A stretch of DNA of 64,000 bases from Alloteropsis semialata. Lineage: Eukaryota; Streptophyta; Magnoliopsida; Poales; Poaceae. Location of the stretch: assembly GCA_004135705.1 (NCBI GenBank), contig CM014278.1, positions 37,493,940 through 37,557,939 of the forward strand, read 5' to 3'. Of this stretch, positions 34,037 to 44,519 are shown one piece after another. Numbering within the stretch: the stretch's first letter is position 1; each line of letters opens with the position of its first letter. The notes under the pieces are model-generated. The model did not search any database. It saw only the letters and a list, made by a program, of their open reading frames with translations, and was not told the origin of the DNA. The position numbers were made by a program, and so were the translations under genes.

Positions 34037-34177
34037 CCCGCCAAATAAATTTGGAATTGGAGTCGGTTGTTTCCAACTTTCCATTGGAGTCCTCGTAGAA
34101 CTGTCGGAGTCACGAGGCAATAAATACGTGGTGGCTTCCGATTTTTTAGATCGCGACGACAACCTGCCGCCACCGCC

Positions 34178-34720
34178 ATGTCGTCGTCGTCATCGACGGA
34201 CTCCGATGATTCCTTTGATACGGATCTCGATCCCTTGGATCCCGCGCACACCACCTACTCCACCCTCACCTCCACCTCGTCGAGCGCCTCCCACGTGCTC
34301 AACGTCGACTGCTACGCCGCCACGAAGGCACTAGTCCCGACGGGCACCCACCTGCGCTCCTCCTCCTTCCCCGGCGGCCGGTACTCCTCGTGGCACCTCG
34401 CCTACTTCCCCAACGGGGACTGCGCGGAGCGGGCCGACCACGTCTCCATCTTGCTCGTCCTCGACGGGACGGACCCGACCGCCTCGGTGTCCGTCCCACA
34501 GCGAGTCGAGCAGCCACCAGTTCTTCGACGGGAAACCCGCCACCCGCTCGTCTCCGGGCCCCTCGGCCCCTGGCGGGTGGGGTTCTCCGAGTTCATCAGG
34601 AGGGAGACGCTTGAGCAGTCGGATCACCTCAGGGACGACCGCTTCTCCATCAGGTGCGACGTCGTGGTCCATGAGATCCGCAGTGTGGCCACCGGCCCAC
34701 CAGTGGACAGTTCGTCCTAG
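34178..34720 (+). pseudogene. MATH-domain protein lacking BTB (probable pseudogene)
   Basis: A 180-residue frame starts MSSSSSTDSDDSF. The MATH domain runs from SHVLNVDCYAATKALVPTG through FPGGRYSSWHLAYFPNGD and HVSILLVLDG to FSEFIRRETLEQSDHLRDD and FSIRCDVVV. Between about 34497 and 34580 the expected MATH sequence lies in another frame (SSSHQFFDGKPATRSS), so two nearly compensating indels scramble about 28 residues. The BTB domain expected after CDVVV is absent, and the frame stops 16 residues later. The family's usual length is about 360 residues, so this is half a gene. A short MATH-only protein remains possible. It lay head-to-head with the MATH-BTB pseudogene before the gypsy element inserted. 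Confidence 0.78.
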
Positions 34721-36294
34721 CAGTCTACCACTCACCGATCTTCGTCACCTACATGTATGAGCTAGGGCTGATGATCATGCGACATATATGCATGGTTGAC
34801 ATGTACTGCCACGATAATTCTTGCAAGATTTCGTTCTTGGCGGAAACAAACAGCTGGAAGGGACATACGTCCCGATTTGATTTGAGCTATATATATTATA
34901 CTTGTATATGATATATAGTAGTATTTTCTTCGGTACATGTATTTACTCTTACGGTTTCAGAGCTGTATGTGAACATCTATCCGATAAATTTTATTTCCAG
35001 AAGTTTCGTATAAATTTTAAGCTTGTAATATATTGTTGTTTTTCTTTTTTATACAGAAAAGAAATTCCAATGTACGGCAGTTAGGGACCATTTCTGGCAA
35101 AATCTCTACTATTTGCAGAGCATATGCATGTAGGGGTTCTGCGTTTCTGCCTTGGTTTTCGTCCATTGTGCATGACAGTCAAATGTAGAGCCCCTTTGAT
35201 TATTCCCCAACTTTTCCATGGGTTTCACGGCTTCATCTATCAAACGGTGCCATGCAAAAGCCCTTTCAAGCAAAATGTGTGGGGAAGTCGGTCCCCGTTT
35301 TGTACTACGCACGATGAGCTAAAAATCGTGGCTTGCTCCAGCTTCACCTGTCTCCACAAGCCAAAGGTACAACATTGCCTTGAATCCTTGATGTTCGACC
35401 AAATTACGAAGGTTTTGCCACCGCCTGCACGAGCAAATAAGGTCGTCTCCCTAGCATCTCTTCTGCTCCCCTCTGTCGCTATTATGATGACCGGCGCCGC
35501 GTCCGCGTCCGCGGGCTTGGCCGGGATAAACGGCGCAGTGAACGACCGACATGGGAGAGCAGCCAGCTTGCCCCCGTGCGGGCTCGGTAGGCGCACAGGC
35601 AAATCCCGCCACCGCCGGCTTGGGCGCGGGCCTGCCAGCCCAGGCGCAAGCTAAGCATCGGCAGCCCGGGCGGAGAAGGTGGGTACCGAGATGGTGGGGG
35701 CGGAGGCAGCTGGCACAGATCGGAAAAAGGACATGTAGAAATAGAATAGGAAAAGAAAAGAAAGATAGGGAAAAGAAAGGGTATAATGGACATTTAACTT
35801 TTTTTACCTATTATGGAAAGTTTAGAGAAGCTGTTTTACCAAACGTTTTCCAACCAGATAAGCCAATGCCAAAAAGAATTGCTTCCTCAGAAAAGCTATA
35901 GCCAAAGCCATTTTACATAGGCCAGAGCTATGCCAAACGTGTCCGTAGATCCAAATGTTTATCACAACAAAGGATTTCCTATGTTTTTTCTTTTTAATTG
36001 TTCATTTATTAATGTCATATGGAACTTCTCATCACAAGATGTCACATATGGTTGTGAACTAAGAATAGCTTAGTTGGTTATATATTTCCTTGTGGTGGAA
36101 CCTGCTCAACTGGATTTGAGAATTTTTTTGGACTTATTCCAGAATTTAACCGGCACTATTGTTTCAGTGGTAGGTGATGTGACTGTTGACAGCGAGATGC
36201 TTATGGTAACTTCGTCAATCCCAAGATCGGATTAGCCGGCCCAACCTCTCGGAGGTGGCCATAGGGGTAGTATTTGCGTGTGTATTTATAGAGG
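34721..36294. other. Intergenic, no gene recognised
   Basis: Open frames on both strands around 35124-35900 have no recognisable domain and conflict with each other. The stretch 35800-35945 (AAGCTGTTTTACCAAACG, GCCAAACGTGTCC) resembles decayed hAT-MITE sequence of grasses, with no clear ends. Confidence 0.5.
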
Positions 36295-36518
36295 CAGTGT
36301 TCAAGACTTTGGATTGCAAAAAAATTTGGTGGGGCTGGTAAGACCGGTATACCGGTTTTCAGCTGAAATTTTGGCCAATATTTTTGAAATCTAAATAATC
36401 TTAGCTGAAATTTGAAAGTCAAACTGAATTCCGGCTGGAAAATCACCTGTAGGATATTTACTGTTCCCCACCGGTACAATCGAAATTCAGTGAAAACCGG
36501 CCGAAATTCAAAACCCTG
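36295..36518. mobile_element. hAT-type MITE, 224 bp
   Basis: Begins CAGTGTTCAAGACTTTGG and ends CGAAATTCAAAACCCTG, which are imperfect inverted ends. Flanks TATAGAGG and CATAGGGG agree at 6 of 8 positions, fitting an aged 8-bp target duplication. The interior holds two arms of GGTATACCGG and AAACCGGCCG type. Confidence 0.65.
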
Positions 36519-37018
36519 CATAGGGGGTGACTGTGTGTACGAGTGTAGAGTCTGCCCATGTTTTGCAAAAAAAAATTGTCCCACGGCATAGATGACCACA
36601 AAGACACAACCTACTCAGAGATACTAAGGCATTCAAGAGGAAAAGCTCCTGAGACCCAGACATTCCCTTAGTTGCGCCTCCACTTTGGCAAGCCATGCTA
36701 GGTGCAACCCCGTCCAAAACACAACGATTCTAATTACTCCAAAAGGGCCAGGCGCTAAGAATTACAAGGGGGGTTAACTACATCACTTGCCCTGCTCCAC
36801 TGCACCAATCCTCAAATGTTCATCTTCAACTGAAGGTAAGCATGTCATCAAGCGTATTATTTCATTATTACAAGTTCGGATAGCACCAAAGAGGAGAAAT
36901 GTATTCTTGGAAACTTCCAGAAAATAATGAGCTAAAAAATGGCTAATAGGGATAGCTAAATTTGACTTCGGATCGGACCTTTGGAGAAAGTTAATTTCAA
37001 ATATAAAGGAAAAATAAG

Positions 37019-38018
37019 NNNNNNNNNNNNNNNNNNNNNNNNNNNNNNNNNNNNNNNNNNNNNNNNNNNNNNNNNNNNNNNNNNNNNNNNNNNNNNNNNN
37101 NNNNNNNNNNNNNNNNNNNNNNNNNNNNNNNNNNNNNNNNNNNNNNNNNNNNNNNNNNNNNNNNNNNNNNNNNNNNNNNNNNNNNNNNNNNNNNNNNNNN
37201 NNNNNNNNNNNNNNNNNNNNNNNNNNNNNNNNNNNNNNNNNNNNNNNNNNNNNNNNNNNNNNNNNNNNNNNNNNNNNNNNNNNNNNNNNNNNNNNNNNNN
37301 NNNNNNNNNNNNNNNNNNNNNNNNNNNNNNNNNNNNNNNNNNNNNNNNNNNNNNNNNNNNNNNNNNNNNNNNNNNNNNNNNNNNNNNNNNNNNNNNNNNN
37401 NNNNNNNNNNNNNNNNNNNNNNNNNNNNNNNNNNNNNNNNNNNNNNNNNNNNNNNNNNNNNNNNNNNNNNNNNNNNNNNNNNNNNNNNNNNNNNNNNNNN
37501 NNNNNNNNNNNNNNNNNNNNNNNNNNNNNNNNNNNNNNNNNNNNNNNNNNNNNNNNNNNNNNNNNNNNNNNNNNNNNNNNNNNNNNNNNNNNNNNNNNNN
37601 NNNNNNNNNNNNNNNNNNNNNNNNNNNNNNNNNNNNNNNNNNNNNNNNNNNNNNNNNNNNNNNNNNNNNNNNNNNNNNNNNNNNNNNNNNNNNNNNNNNN
37701 NNNNNNNNNNNNNNNNNNNNNNNNNNNNNNNNNNNNNNNNNNNNNNNNNNNNNNNNNNNNNNNNNNNNNNNNNNNNNNNNNNNNNNNNNNNNNNNNNNNN
37801 NNNNNNNNNNNNNNNNNNNNNNNNNNNNNNNNNNNNNNNNNNNNNNNNNNNNNNNNNNNNNNNNNNNNNNNNNNNNNNNNNNNNNNNNNNNNNNNNNNNN
37901 NNNNNNNNNNNNNNNNNNNNNNNNNNNNNNNNNNNNNNNNNNNNNNNNNNNNNNNNNNNNNNNNNNNNNNNNNNNNNNNNNNNNNNNNNNNNNNNNNNNN
38001 NNNNNNNNNNNNNNNNNN
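37019..38018. other. Assembly gap, exactly 1000 N
   Basis: A run of exactly 1000 N, the usual placeholder for a scaffold join of unknown length. The left end of the CACTA element to the right falls in or beyond it. Confidence 0.98.
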
Positions 38019-38189
38019 CCGGCTGTGGGGGCGCGGTGGTGGCTTGGGGGCGCGGGGAGTCGGGCGCCGGCGGTCGACCAGAGCCGAAGGCGGGGGGCGG
38101 CCGGGGGCGTCGGAGACGGAGGCCGGAGTGACGACGGGGCGGCGGCGGGGGGCGAAACTGAAACGAGGCTAAGTGCCAGCCCCGCGCGC

Positions 38190-38385
38190 CCTTTAGCCAC
38201 CCCCTTTAGTCCCGGGCCGTATTACGACCCGGGACTAAAGGACCTTTAGTCCCGGGTCGTAATACGGCCCGGGACTAAAGGGGGTCCTTTAGTCCGGGGT
38301 GGTAACATGACCCGGGACTAAAGGGTAATTTCGCGCGGGAAAACACCTTTAGTCCCGGGTCGTGTTACGACCCGGGACTAAAGGG
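38190..38385. repeat. CACTA subterminal palindromes, left block
   Basis: Three TTTAGTCCCGGG(T/C)CGT...ACGACCCGGGACTAAAG palindromes follow one another, with arms of about 16 bp. In CACTA elements such repeats bind the element's regulatory protein and bring the ends together. Confidence 0.85.
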
Positions 38386-38386
38386 G

Positions 38387-39298
38387 CTGCGTTTTTGCTT
38401 CCCGCGCAAATCCAGCCCCCTTTTATTTTAGTTCTATATCTTTTACTAATACACCAAGATTCATTCTTATATATCATTATCACCAGAAAATTTGCCAAAA
38501 AATTAAAAAATAACGGCTGCTTATATTAGAGCTTACAAAATTTAAGAAACATGCTAATATGAGTTATATAATGTTTATTTGTCAAATATTAGCAAAAAAA
38601 TCTATAATTAAACTAGTTGATGTGATGTACACATATTTTCATAATATTCGACACAATGCTCACAAGTATTGTCCCATACCTATTATGCATATGTATATGA
38701 TGTTCATACATTGGCAAGGTTAACCTCCACCTAGGTAAAGACAGTCTGTAGCCATGAAACTCATGTCTTCCATTACCATGTAAAACAATTGTTGATGGAG
38801 TTTCTACTTCTCGAGGGTTTTAGTGTGAGCCTGAAAGATTATAATGTCCCAAGGATCACATTAAAACCATCGAGAGAAGTACAAACTCCATCAACTATTG
38901 CTTAATACATGGTTATGGAAGACATGAGTCTCATGGCTACAGACTGTCACTACCTAGCTGCAGATACACCTTGCCACTGTATGATCATCATGTACACACG
39001 CAAAAAAAGCATGGAGACAATGCTTGTGAGCATAGAGTGGTCTATTAAGAAAATCTATGCATCCCATCAACTATTTCAATTATCAATTTTTGGCTAATAT
39101 TTAATAAACAAAATAATACCACTCACATTATCATATTTAATAATTTATGAAAGCACCAATATATGCAAATGTTATTTATTAAAGTTTTGCAGTTTTGTTG
39201 GTAATAATGCTATATATGAATAGATATTGGTCTATTTAGTAAAAGAACTAAAACTAAACCAAAAGAGGGCTGGATTTGCATGGGAAACAAAAACGCGC
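38387..39298. repeat. Long imperfect fold-back (arms of about 440 bp)
   Basis: 38387-38827 and 38857-39298 are imperfect reverse complements along their whole length, separated by a loop of about 29 bases. Matching pairs include GCAAATCCAGCCC (38404) with its reverse near 39269, AATGCTCACAAG (38654) with 39020-39031, ACAGTCTGTAGCCATGA (38740) with 38930-38946, and GTTGATGGAGTTT (38791) with its reverse at 38885-38897. A transcript would form a long stem able to feed small-RNA pathways. No known microRNA sequence was recognised in it. Confidence 0.88.
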
Positions 39299-39389
39299 TT
39301 AATAAAAATTAGTGTTATTACAACATGATAAAAATTAGTCCAACAAATTTAATAATAATTCTTATTACAACATGATGCACACCACTAAA

Positions 39390-40365
39390 TTAATCTCCGT
39401 TGACATCATTTTTTTTCATGAGATAAAAAGGATAGTTTATGTCAACAATCTCAACACCTAGATATCTGTCAACGTAATCAAGTGCCCATATGAACGCACT
39501 ATCAACCGTCTTATAGGGTTTATCCAAAACTTCGCCATAAATTTTTGTCTGCCTAGTCGTTCCACTTGCGTCCACATGTGTCAGGGTTGTGTCCGCTTGA
39601 AATCCACCATTAACGCGATATAAATATGGCTTAGTGAATGTGAACCGTAGGTAATCAAGTACCTGTTTTAGTATTGGTTGTAACCCGGAGTACACATGCA
39701 TGTATCCACAGTACAGGTCGTCCTATAAAAAATAACAAAACCACGTTATTTCATAACATTCACAATGAAATTCAAAAAAAAATCATAGTTAACTTACATA
39801 GATGGATTCGTATTCAGGGGTAACTAATTTAGGCATTTGTGTCACGGGGAGGCCACCCGCCTCAAGAGCTTTTATCTTGAAGTAGCTATAGTCTGGTAAA
39901 ACGTGCCCACCTAGTAATTGGATTCGATAGAGTGCTTGCCTTACAGCGTCACAAGCCGCAACATGCTCCTATTGCCAGGCACCCGATTCAACGTCGATAT
40001 GCACAACTTGGCCCTCACTGGGGTCACGTAAGGCATTTTGCCTAATCTCAATAGAAATGAGAACCCTCCTGGTGTTCTCATTCACCTCTCTGTAAACCAA
40101 TGGGTGGCGAAATAATCTGCTATGGGTAAGTCACATAAATAAATTGCATGAAATAATCAATACATTGACATGTACATATTGAAGCACTAGATAATTAATT
40201 TACCTGATTGAAACGAGCTTCATTAGGCGCGGGCACTGCAATGTTGTTTCCCGTAAAAACGAGGCCAGGAGCGTGTGCTTCTCGTGGCGGGTTTATTTGT
40301 GGCATCAACACAGGATTATCCCACCCTCCACCACGACGAGGTACCTGACGTTGTCTCCTCGGCAT
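39390..40365 (-). pseudogene. Second CACTA gene, function unknown
   Basis: Three exons on the minus strand are suggested. Exon 1 (from 40365) starts MPRRQRQVPRRGGGWDNPV and ends near 40205; exon 2 (about 40125-39797) contains LVYREVNENTRRVLISIEIR and HVLPDYSYFKIKALEAGGLP; exon 3 (about 39721-39390) contains YSGLQPILKQVLDYLRFTF and WALDYVDRYLGVEI. An in-frame TAG in exon 2 near 39969-39971 (after ESGAWQ) suggests this copy is dead. The position next to TNP2 inside a CACTA matches the second gene of such elements. I recognise no enzymatic domain and assign no activity. Confidence 0.6.
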
Positions 40366-40399
40366 TGTTCCAACTAGAATCTATATATTACTCAAAAAA

Positions 40400-40735
40400 A
40401 AGTATATATTGAATACAAAAACAAAACTAAATAATTAAATTCTAAAAAAACTAAATAACTAAATTCTAAACAAAACTAAATAACTAAATTCTAAGCAACA
40501 TCTTAAAACTAAATAACTAAATTCTAAACAAAACTAAATAACTAAATTCTAAGCAAAATCTTAAAAACTAAGTAACTGATTTCTAAACAAAACTAAATAA
40601 CTAAATTCTAAGCAACATCTTAAAAACTAAATAACTAAATTCTAATCAACACTAAATAACTAAATTCTAAACAAATCTAAATAACTAAATTCTAATCAAA
40701 ACTAGATAACTAAATTCGAAACAAAATTAAACCAT
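40400..40735. repeat. Minisatellite, AACTAAATAACTAAATTCTAA-type
   Basis: A unit of roughly 25-30 bp built on ACTAAATAACTAAATTCTAA is repeated about a dozen times with small changes, just upstream (minus strand) of the second CACTA gene. Confidence 0.85.
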
Positions 40736-40934
40736 AAATGAATAACAAATACTAACCGGAGAAGACTAGAGAATGAACAAGAAATACTAACCGTAAAAAA
40801 CCTCGGCGTACTGAAATCTTAAAAACAAAAATCAGGAGCACACCTCGCTCCCGGAGAATGAACAAGAAAGACAGAGCTGCGGTCGGCCGGCCATTTTAGA
40901 CAGAGCTGCGGTCGGCCGGCCATTTTATAGAGGA

Positions 40935-41070
40935 GGGAAGCTTTTAGTCCCGGTTCGTGGCCCGAACCGGGACTAAAGGTCGGGCACGACACCTTTAGTC
41001 CCTGTTCGGGCTACGAACCGGGACTAAAACTTTCTTTTAGTCCCGGTTGGAGCCTCCAACCGGGACTAAA
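40935..41070. repeat. CACTA subterminal palindromes, internal block
   Basis: Palindromes TTTAGTCCCGGTTCG...CGAACCGGGACTAAA and TTTAGTCCCGGTTGG...CCAACCGGGACTAAA lie between the two element genes, not at an element end. Their stems differ in sequence from the left (GGGTCGTAA) and right (GGCTGGTGG) blocks. Confidence 0.85.
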
Positions 41071-41411
41071 AGCCAGTCATATTTCAATTTGTTTTTTATT
41101 TCAATTTGTTTCTTATTTCATTTACTAAAAAATATATTTCAATTAGTTTTTTCATTTACTATATGTGATAATAATATGATTGATGTTACGATTATTATTC
41201 TCAGACAAATATATATATATATATTAGTATTTTAGTTCATGTGTGTTGAGAACATTTGTGCTAATATAAACATTTTATTTCATTTAAAGCTAGATGTGCT
41301 AATATGAACATGTGTGTTGAGAACAATTTGAATACAACTCCATCACAAAAGCATAAATTAATAATATAAGAGTGCATGCTCAATATCTTACATAATGGTT
41401 ATAACAATACA

Positions 41412-44400
41412 TTAAACATCACGATCTAGAACGGCAATAGTCTTCTTTTTCACGAATGTGCCTTGCTTATGATCACTACGTGCGTAAGGAGCATCCTCTT
41501 TAGCTAATAGAATGCTTGGGTCAATATTCACGACGAATGGAGGAATCTCGTCGAACTTATCATAATCTTCCGACATGTCTGTTTTGCCCTCGATGCCGAC
41601 GATGTTTCTTTTTTCGGAAAGGACTATGTGTCTCTTGGGCTCATCATTTGACTTCTCTGTTTGCTTTTTCGGTTTACTAGACATGTCCTTCACATAGAAA
41701 ACCTGAGCCACATCCTTGGCTAGGACGAATGGTTCGTCTCTGTAACCAAGATTATTGAGGTCCACTGTTGTTATTCCATAATTGTCTTTTGACACCCCAC
41801 CTCCACTGAGCTTCACCCATTTGCACCGAAACAGCGAAACTTTCAATAATGGGCCATAGTCCAGTTCCCATATCTCCTCTATATAACCATAATATGTGTC
41901 CTTGTTCCCATCGCTGTCCAGGGCATCTACACGGACCCCACTATTTTGGTTGGTGCTCTTTTTATCTTGGGATACCGTGTAGTATGTATTCCCATTAATC
42001 TCATATCCTTGGAATGTCAAGACCGTAAAGGAGGGACCCCTGGCCAACCATGCTAGCTGTTCATGTATGTCCATATTGCGCATTAGATGTTTCCGCAACC
42101 AACCGGCGAAAGTATCAATGTGTTGACGTGTAATCCAGACCTCAGACTTCCCCAGGAATTCAGTGCGTAAAAGCTCCTTATGTTCATCTATATAAGGACT
42201 AACCAAGGATGATTGTTGTAGAACAGTGTAGTGTGCTTTGTTAAAAGAATCATCATCCCAAGTACCGACAACCTTCTTTCCTATTATTCCTTTTCCACCG
42301 AGTCTCCCCTCATGCCGTGATTCAGGGACACCAATCGGTTTGAGATCATCGATGAAGTCAACACAAAACTCGATGACCTCCTCTGTTCCGTAGCCCTTTG
42401 ATATGCATGCTTCTGGTCGAGCACGGTTACGAACATATTTCTTTAGCACTCCCATTAACCTCTCAAAAGAGAACATATTGTGCAAGAAGACAGGACCCAG
42501 AATTTCAATCTCTTTGACAAGATGAACTAGTAGATGTGTCATAATGTTGAAGAACGACGGTGGAAAAACAAATTCGAAGCTCACCAGGCATTGGGCCACA
42601 TCAACCTGCAACTTCAGTAGATTGTCTGGATCGATTACCTTCTGAGAAATTGCGTTGAGGAATGCACATAGCTTTACGATAGCTAATCGTAGATTCTCTG
42701 GCAGAACTCCCCTCAATGCCACTGGAAGCAGTTGTGTCATGAGCATGTGGCAGTCGTGGGACTTTAGGTTTGTAAATTTCTTCTCTGGCACATTTATTAT
42801 TCCCTTAATGTTCGAAGAGTATCCAGAGGGCACCTTGATACTATTGAGACATTCGAACATGCTTTCCTTTTCTTCCTTGCTTAGAGTGAAGCTGGCAGGA
42901 CTCAAGTAATTTCGCCCATTGTCCCTCTCTGCCTCCCCTTTGAAATGCTTGCCTTTCTTTCTTACCGGATGATTCATTGGAAGCCATCGACGATGGCCCA
43001 TGTACACAACCTTGCGACAATGTTTCAAATAAACGCTTTCAGTATCATTTAAACAATGCGTGCATGCCCTATATCCCTTGTTTGTCTGTCCTGATAGGTT
43101 ACTAAGAGCCGGCCAGTCATTGACGGTTACAAACAGCAATGCTCGTAGGTCAAATTCCTCTTGTTTGTGCTCATCCCACATACGTACACCGTTTTCGCCC
43201 CACAACTGTAAAAGTTCCTCAACCAATGGCCTTAGATACACGTCAATGTCGTTGCCCGGTTGCTTCGGGCCTTGTATGAGAATAGGCATCATCATGAATT
43301 TCCTCTTCATGCAGAGCCATGGAGGAAGATTATACATACACAAAGTCACGAGCCAAGTGCTATGGCTACTGCTCATTTCACCAAAAGGATTCATGCCGTC
43401 CGTACTCAAAGCAAACCTTATGTTTCTTGGATCTTCAGTGAAGTCTTTGAATGTTCGGTCAATTTTTCTCCACTGGGACCCATCGGCAGGGTGCCTCAAC
43501 TTTGAGTCTCGCTTGCGCTCTTCTTTATGCCATCGCATCATCTGAGCATGCTCTTTATTTCTGAAAAAACGCCTCAAGCGTGGTATTATAGGGAAATACC
43601 ACATGACCTTCGCAGGAATTCTCTTTTTGATAGGCTCTCCCTCTACATCACCAGGGTCGTCTTTTCTGATCTTGTACCGCAAGGCGCCGCAAACCGGACA
43701 CGCGTCCATTTTCTCGTACTCGGGACCACGATACAGGATGCAGTCATTTGGACATGCGTGTATCTTCTGCACCTCCAACCCCAGCGAGCAAACGAGCTTT
43801 TTTGCTTCGTATGTTGTCGAGGGCAATTTGTTGTCCCTAGGAAGCATCTTCTTCACTATTTTTAGTAACTCACCAAAGCCCTTGTCCGATACACCATTTT
43901 TGGCCTTCCATTGCAGCAAATCCAATGTGCTCCCGAGTTTTTTGAGTCCCTCTTCGCAACCCGGGTACAAAGGTTTGCGATGGTCCTCTAACATGCGCTG
44001 GAACTTCAACCTCTCCTTCTCAGTTTCGCTTGTATCCTTTGCATTTTGCAACATCTGACCAAGATCATCTGCAGGCGCATCTTCTCCATCCTCTTCCTCA
44101 GCATCACTCATTGTAGTATCAGCAAAAGCAGGGTATTCAGCAAATCCGAGAATGTTGTCATCAATCTTATCTTCTCCGTCTTTCATTATAACACCTCTTT
44201 CTCCGTGGCTGGTCCAACAACTATAGCCAGGCATGAAACTGTGTCTAATCAAGTGGCTGTGAATGACTTTTCTTGAACTGTGCTCCTTCAGGTTCTTGCA
44301 GACCCCGCAGTGGCAACTCATGAATCCATTTTTCTTGTTTTGCTCTGCCACATCTAGAAAATGATGCATGCCTTGAAAGAAGTCACCTGAACGTTTGTCG

Positions 44401-44426
44401 GCGTTATACATCCATTGCCGGTCCAT
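41412..44426 (-). CDS. TNP2-type CACTA transposase with an internal deletion
   Basis: A 1004-residue uninterrupted frame, the longest in the window. It starts MDRQWMYNADK with the transposase-associated domain (about residues 1-75, containing MSCHCGVCKN), followed by an acidic stretch, then HACPNDCILYRG and a CPVCGALRY zinc pair near residues 225-250, RHPADGSQW, NDWPALSNLSGQTNKGYRACTHC, the C-terminal TNP2 blocks (LKSHDCHMLMTQLLPVALRG, AFLNAISQKVIDP) and the plant-specific tail with YYGYIEEIWELDYGP and DEPFVLAKDVAQVFYV. Intact relatives carry about 115 residues, including an IDVMH block, between NHPVRKKGKHFKGEA and LSPASFTLSKEEKE. Here the two are joined within about 8 residues, in frame. Family: certain. 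Catalytic competence: doubtful. Expression would use its own element promoter to the right. Confidence 0.92.
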   Translation of the reverse strand: MDRQWMYNADKRSGDFFQGMHHFLDVAEQNKKNGFMSCHCGVCKNLKEHSSRKVIHSHLIRHSFMPGYSCWTSHGERGVIMKDGEDKIDDNILGFAEYPAFADTTMSDAEEEDGEDAPADDLGQMLQNAKDTSETEKERLKFQRMLEDHRKPLYPGCEEGLKKLGSTLDLLQWKAKNGVSDKGFGELLKIVKKMLPRDNKLPSTTYEAKKLVCSLGLEVQKIHACPNDCILYRGPEYEKMDACPVCGALRYKIRKDDPGDVEGEPIKKRIPAKVMWYFPIIPRLRRFFRNKEHAQMMRWHKEERKRDSKLRHPADGSQWRKIDRTFKDFTEDPRNIRFALSTDGMNPFGEMSSSHSTWLVTLCMYNLPPWLCMKRKFMMMPILIQGPKQPGNDIDVYLRPLVEELLQLWGENGVRMWDEHKQEEFDLRALLFVTVNDWPALSNLSGQTNKGYRACTHCLNDTESVYLKHCRKVVYMGHRRWLPMNHPVRKKGKHFKGEAERDNGRNYLSPASFTLSKEEKESMFECLNSIKVPSGYSSNIKGIINVPEKKFTNLKSHDCHMLMTQLLPVALRGVLPENLRLAIVKLCAFLNAISQKVIDPDNLLKLQVDVAQCLVSFEFVFPPSFFNIMTHLLVHLVKEIEILGPVFLHNMFSFERLMGVLKKYVRNRARPEACISKGYGTEEVIEFCVDFIDDLKPIGVPESRHEGRLGGKGIIGKKVVGTWDDDSFNKAHYTVLQQSSLVSPYIDEHKELLRTEFLGKSEVWITRQHIDTFAGWLRKHLMRNMDIHEQLAWLARGPSFTVLTFQGYEINGNTYYTVSQDKKSTNQNSGVRVDALDSDGNKDTYYGYIEEIWELDYGPLLKVSLFRCKWVKLSGGGVSKDNYGITTVDLNNLGYRDEPFVLAKDVAQVFYVKDMSSKPKKQTEKSNDEPKRHIVLSEKRNIVGIEGKTDMSEDYDKFDEIPPFVVNIDPSILLAKEDAPYARSDHKQGTFVKKKTIAVLDRDV

Positions 44427-44519
44427 CTACAAGATTAGACAATGTTTAATTAGTACAAATAGTAAGTTTATTTTTGAAATAATTGAAAATTACCATCCTA
44501 ATTCATTAAGCAATAAATT

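Noticed and set aside
35124..35654. 176-codon plus-strand frame, with a 120-codon frame on the opposite strand
   Set aside because: Neither has a recognisable domain, GC-rich DNA keeps frames open by chance, and no splice or promoter context favours one of them.
36342..36355. ACCGGTATACCGGT in a hAT MITE, similar to the palindromes of the gypsy element
   Set aside because: The centre is two bases, not three, there is no partner at 22 bp, and it is an internal part of a MITE with its own inverted repeats.
36956..38249. Apparent frames of more than 400 codons on both strands
   Set aside because: Almost entirely made of the 1000-N gap.
43060..43545. 161-codon plus-strand frame opposite TNP2
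   Set aside because: Antisense shadow of the conserved transposase coding region; the TNP2 frame has all the family motifs.
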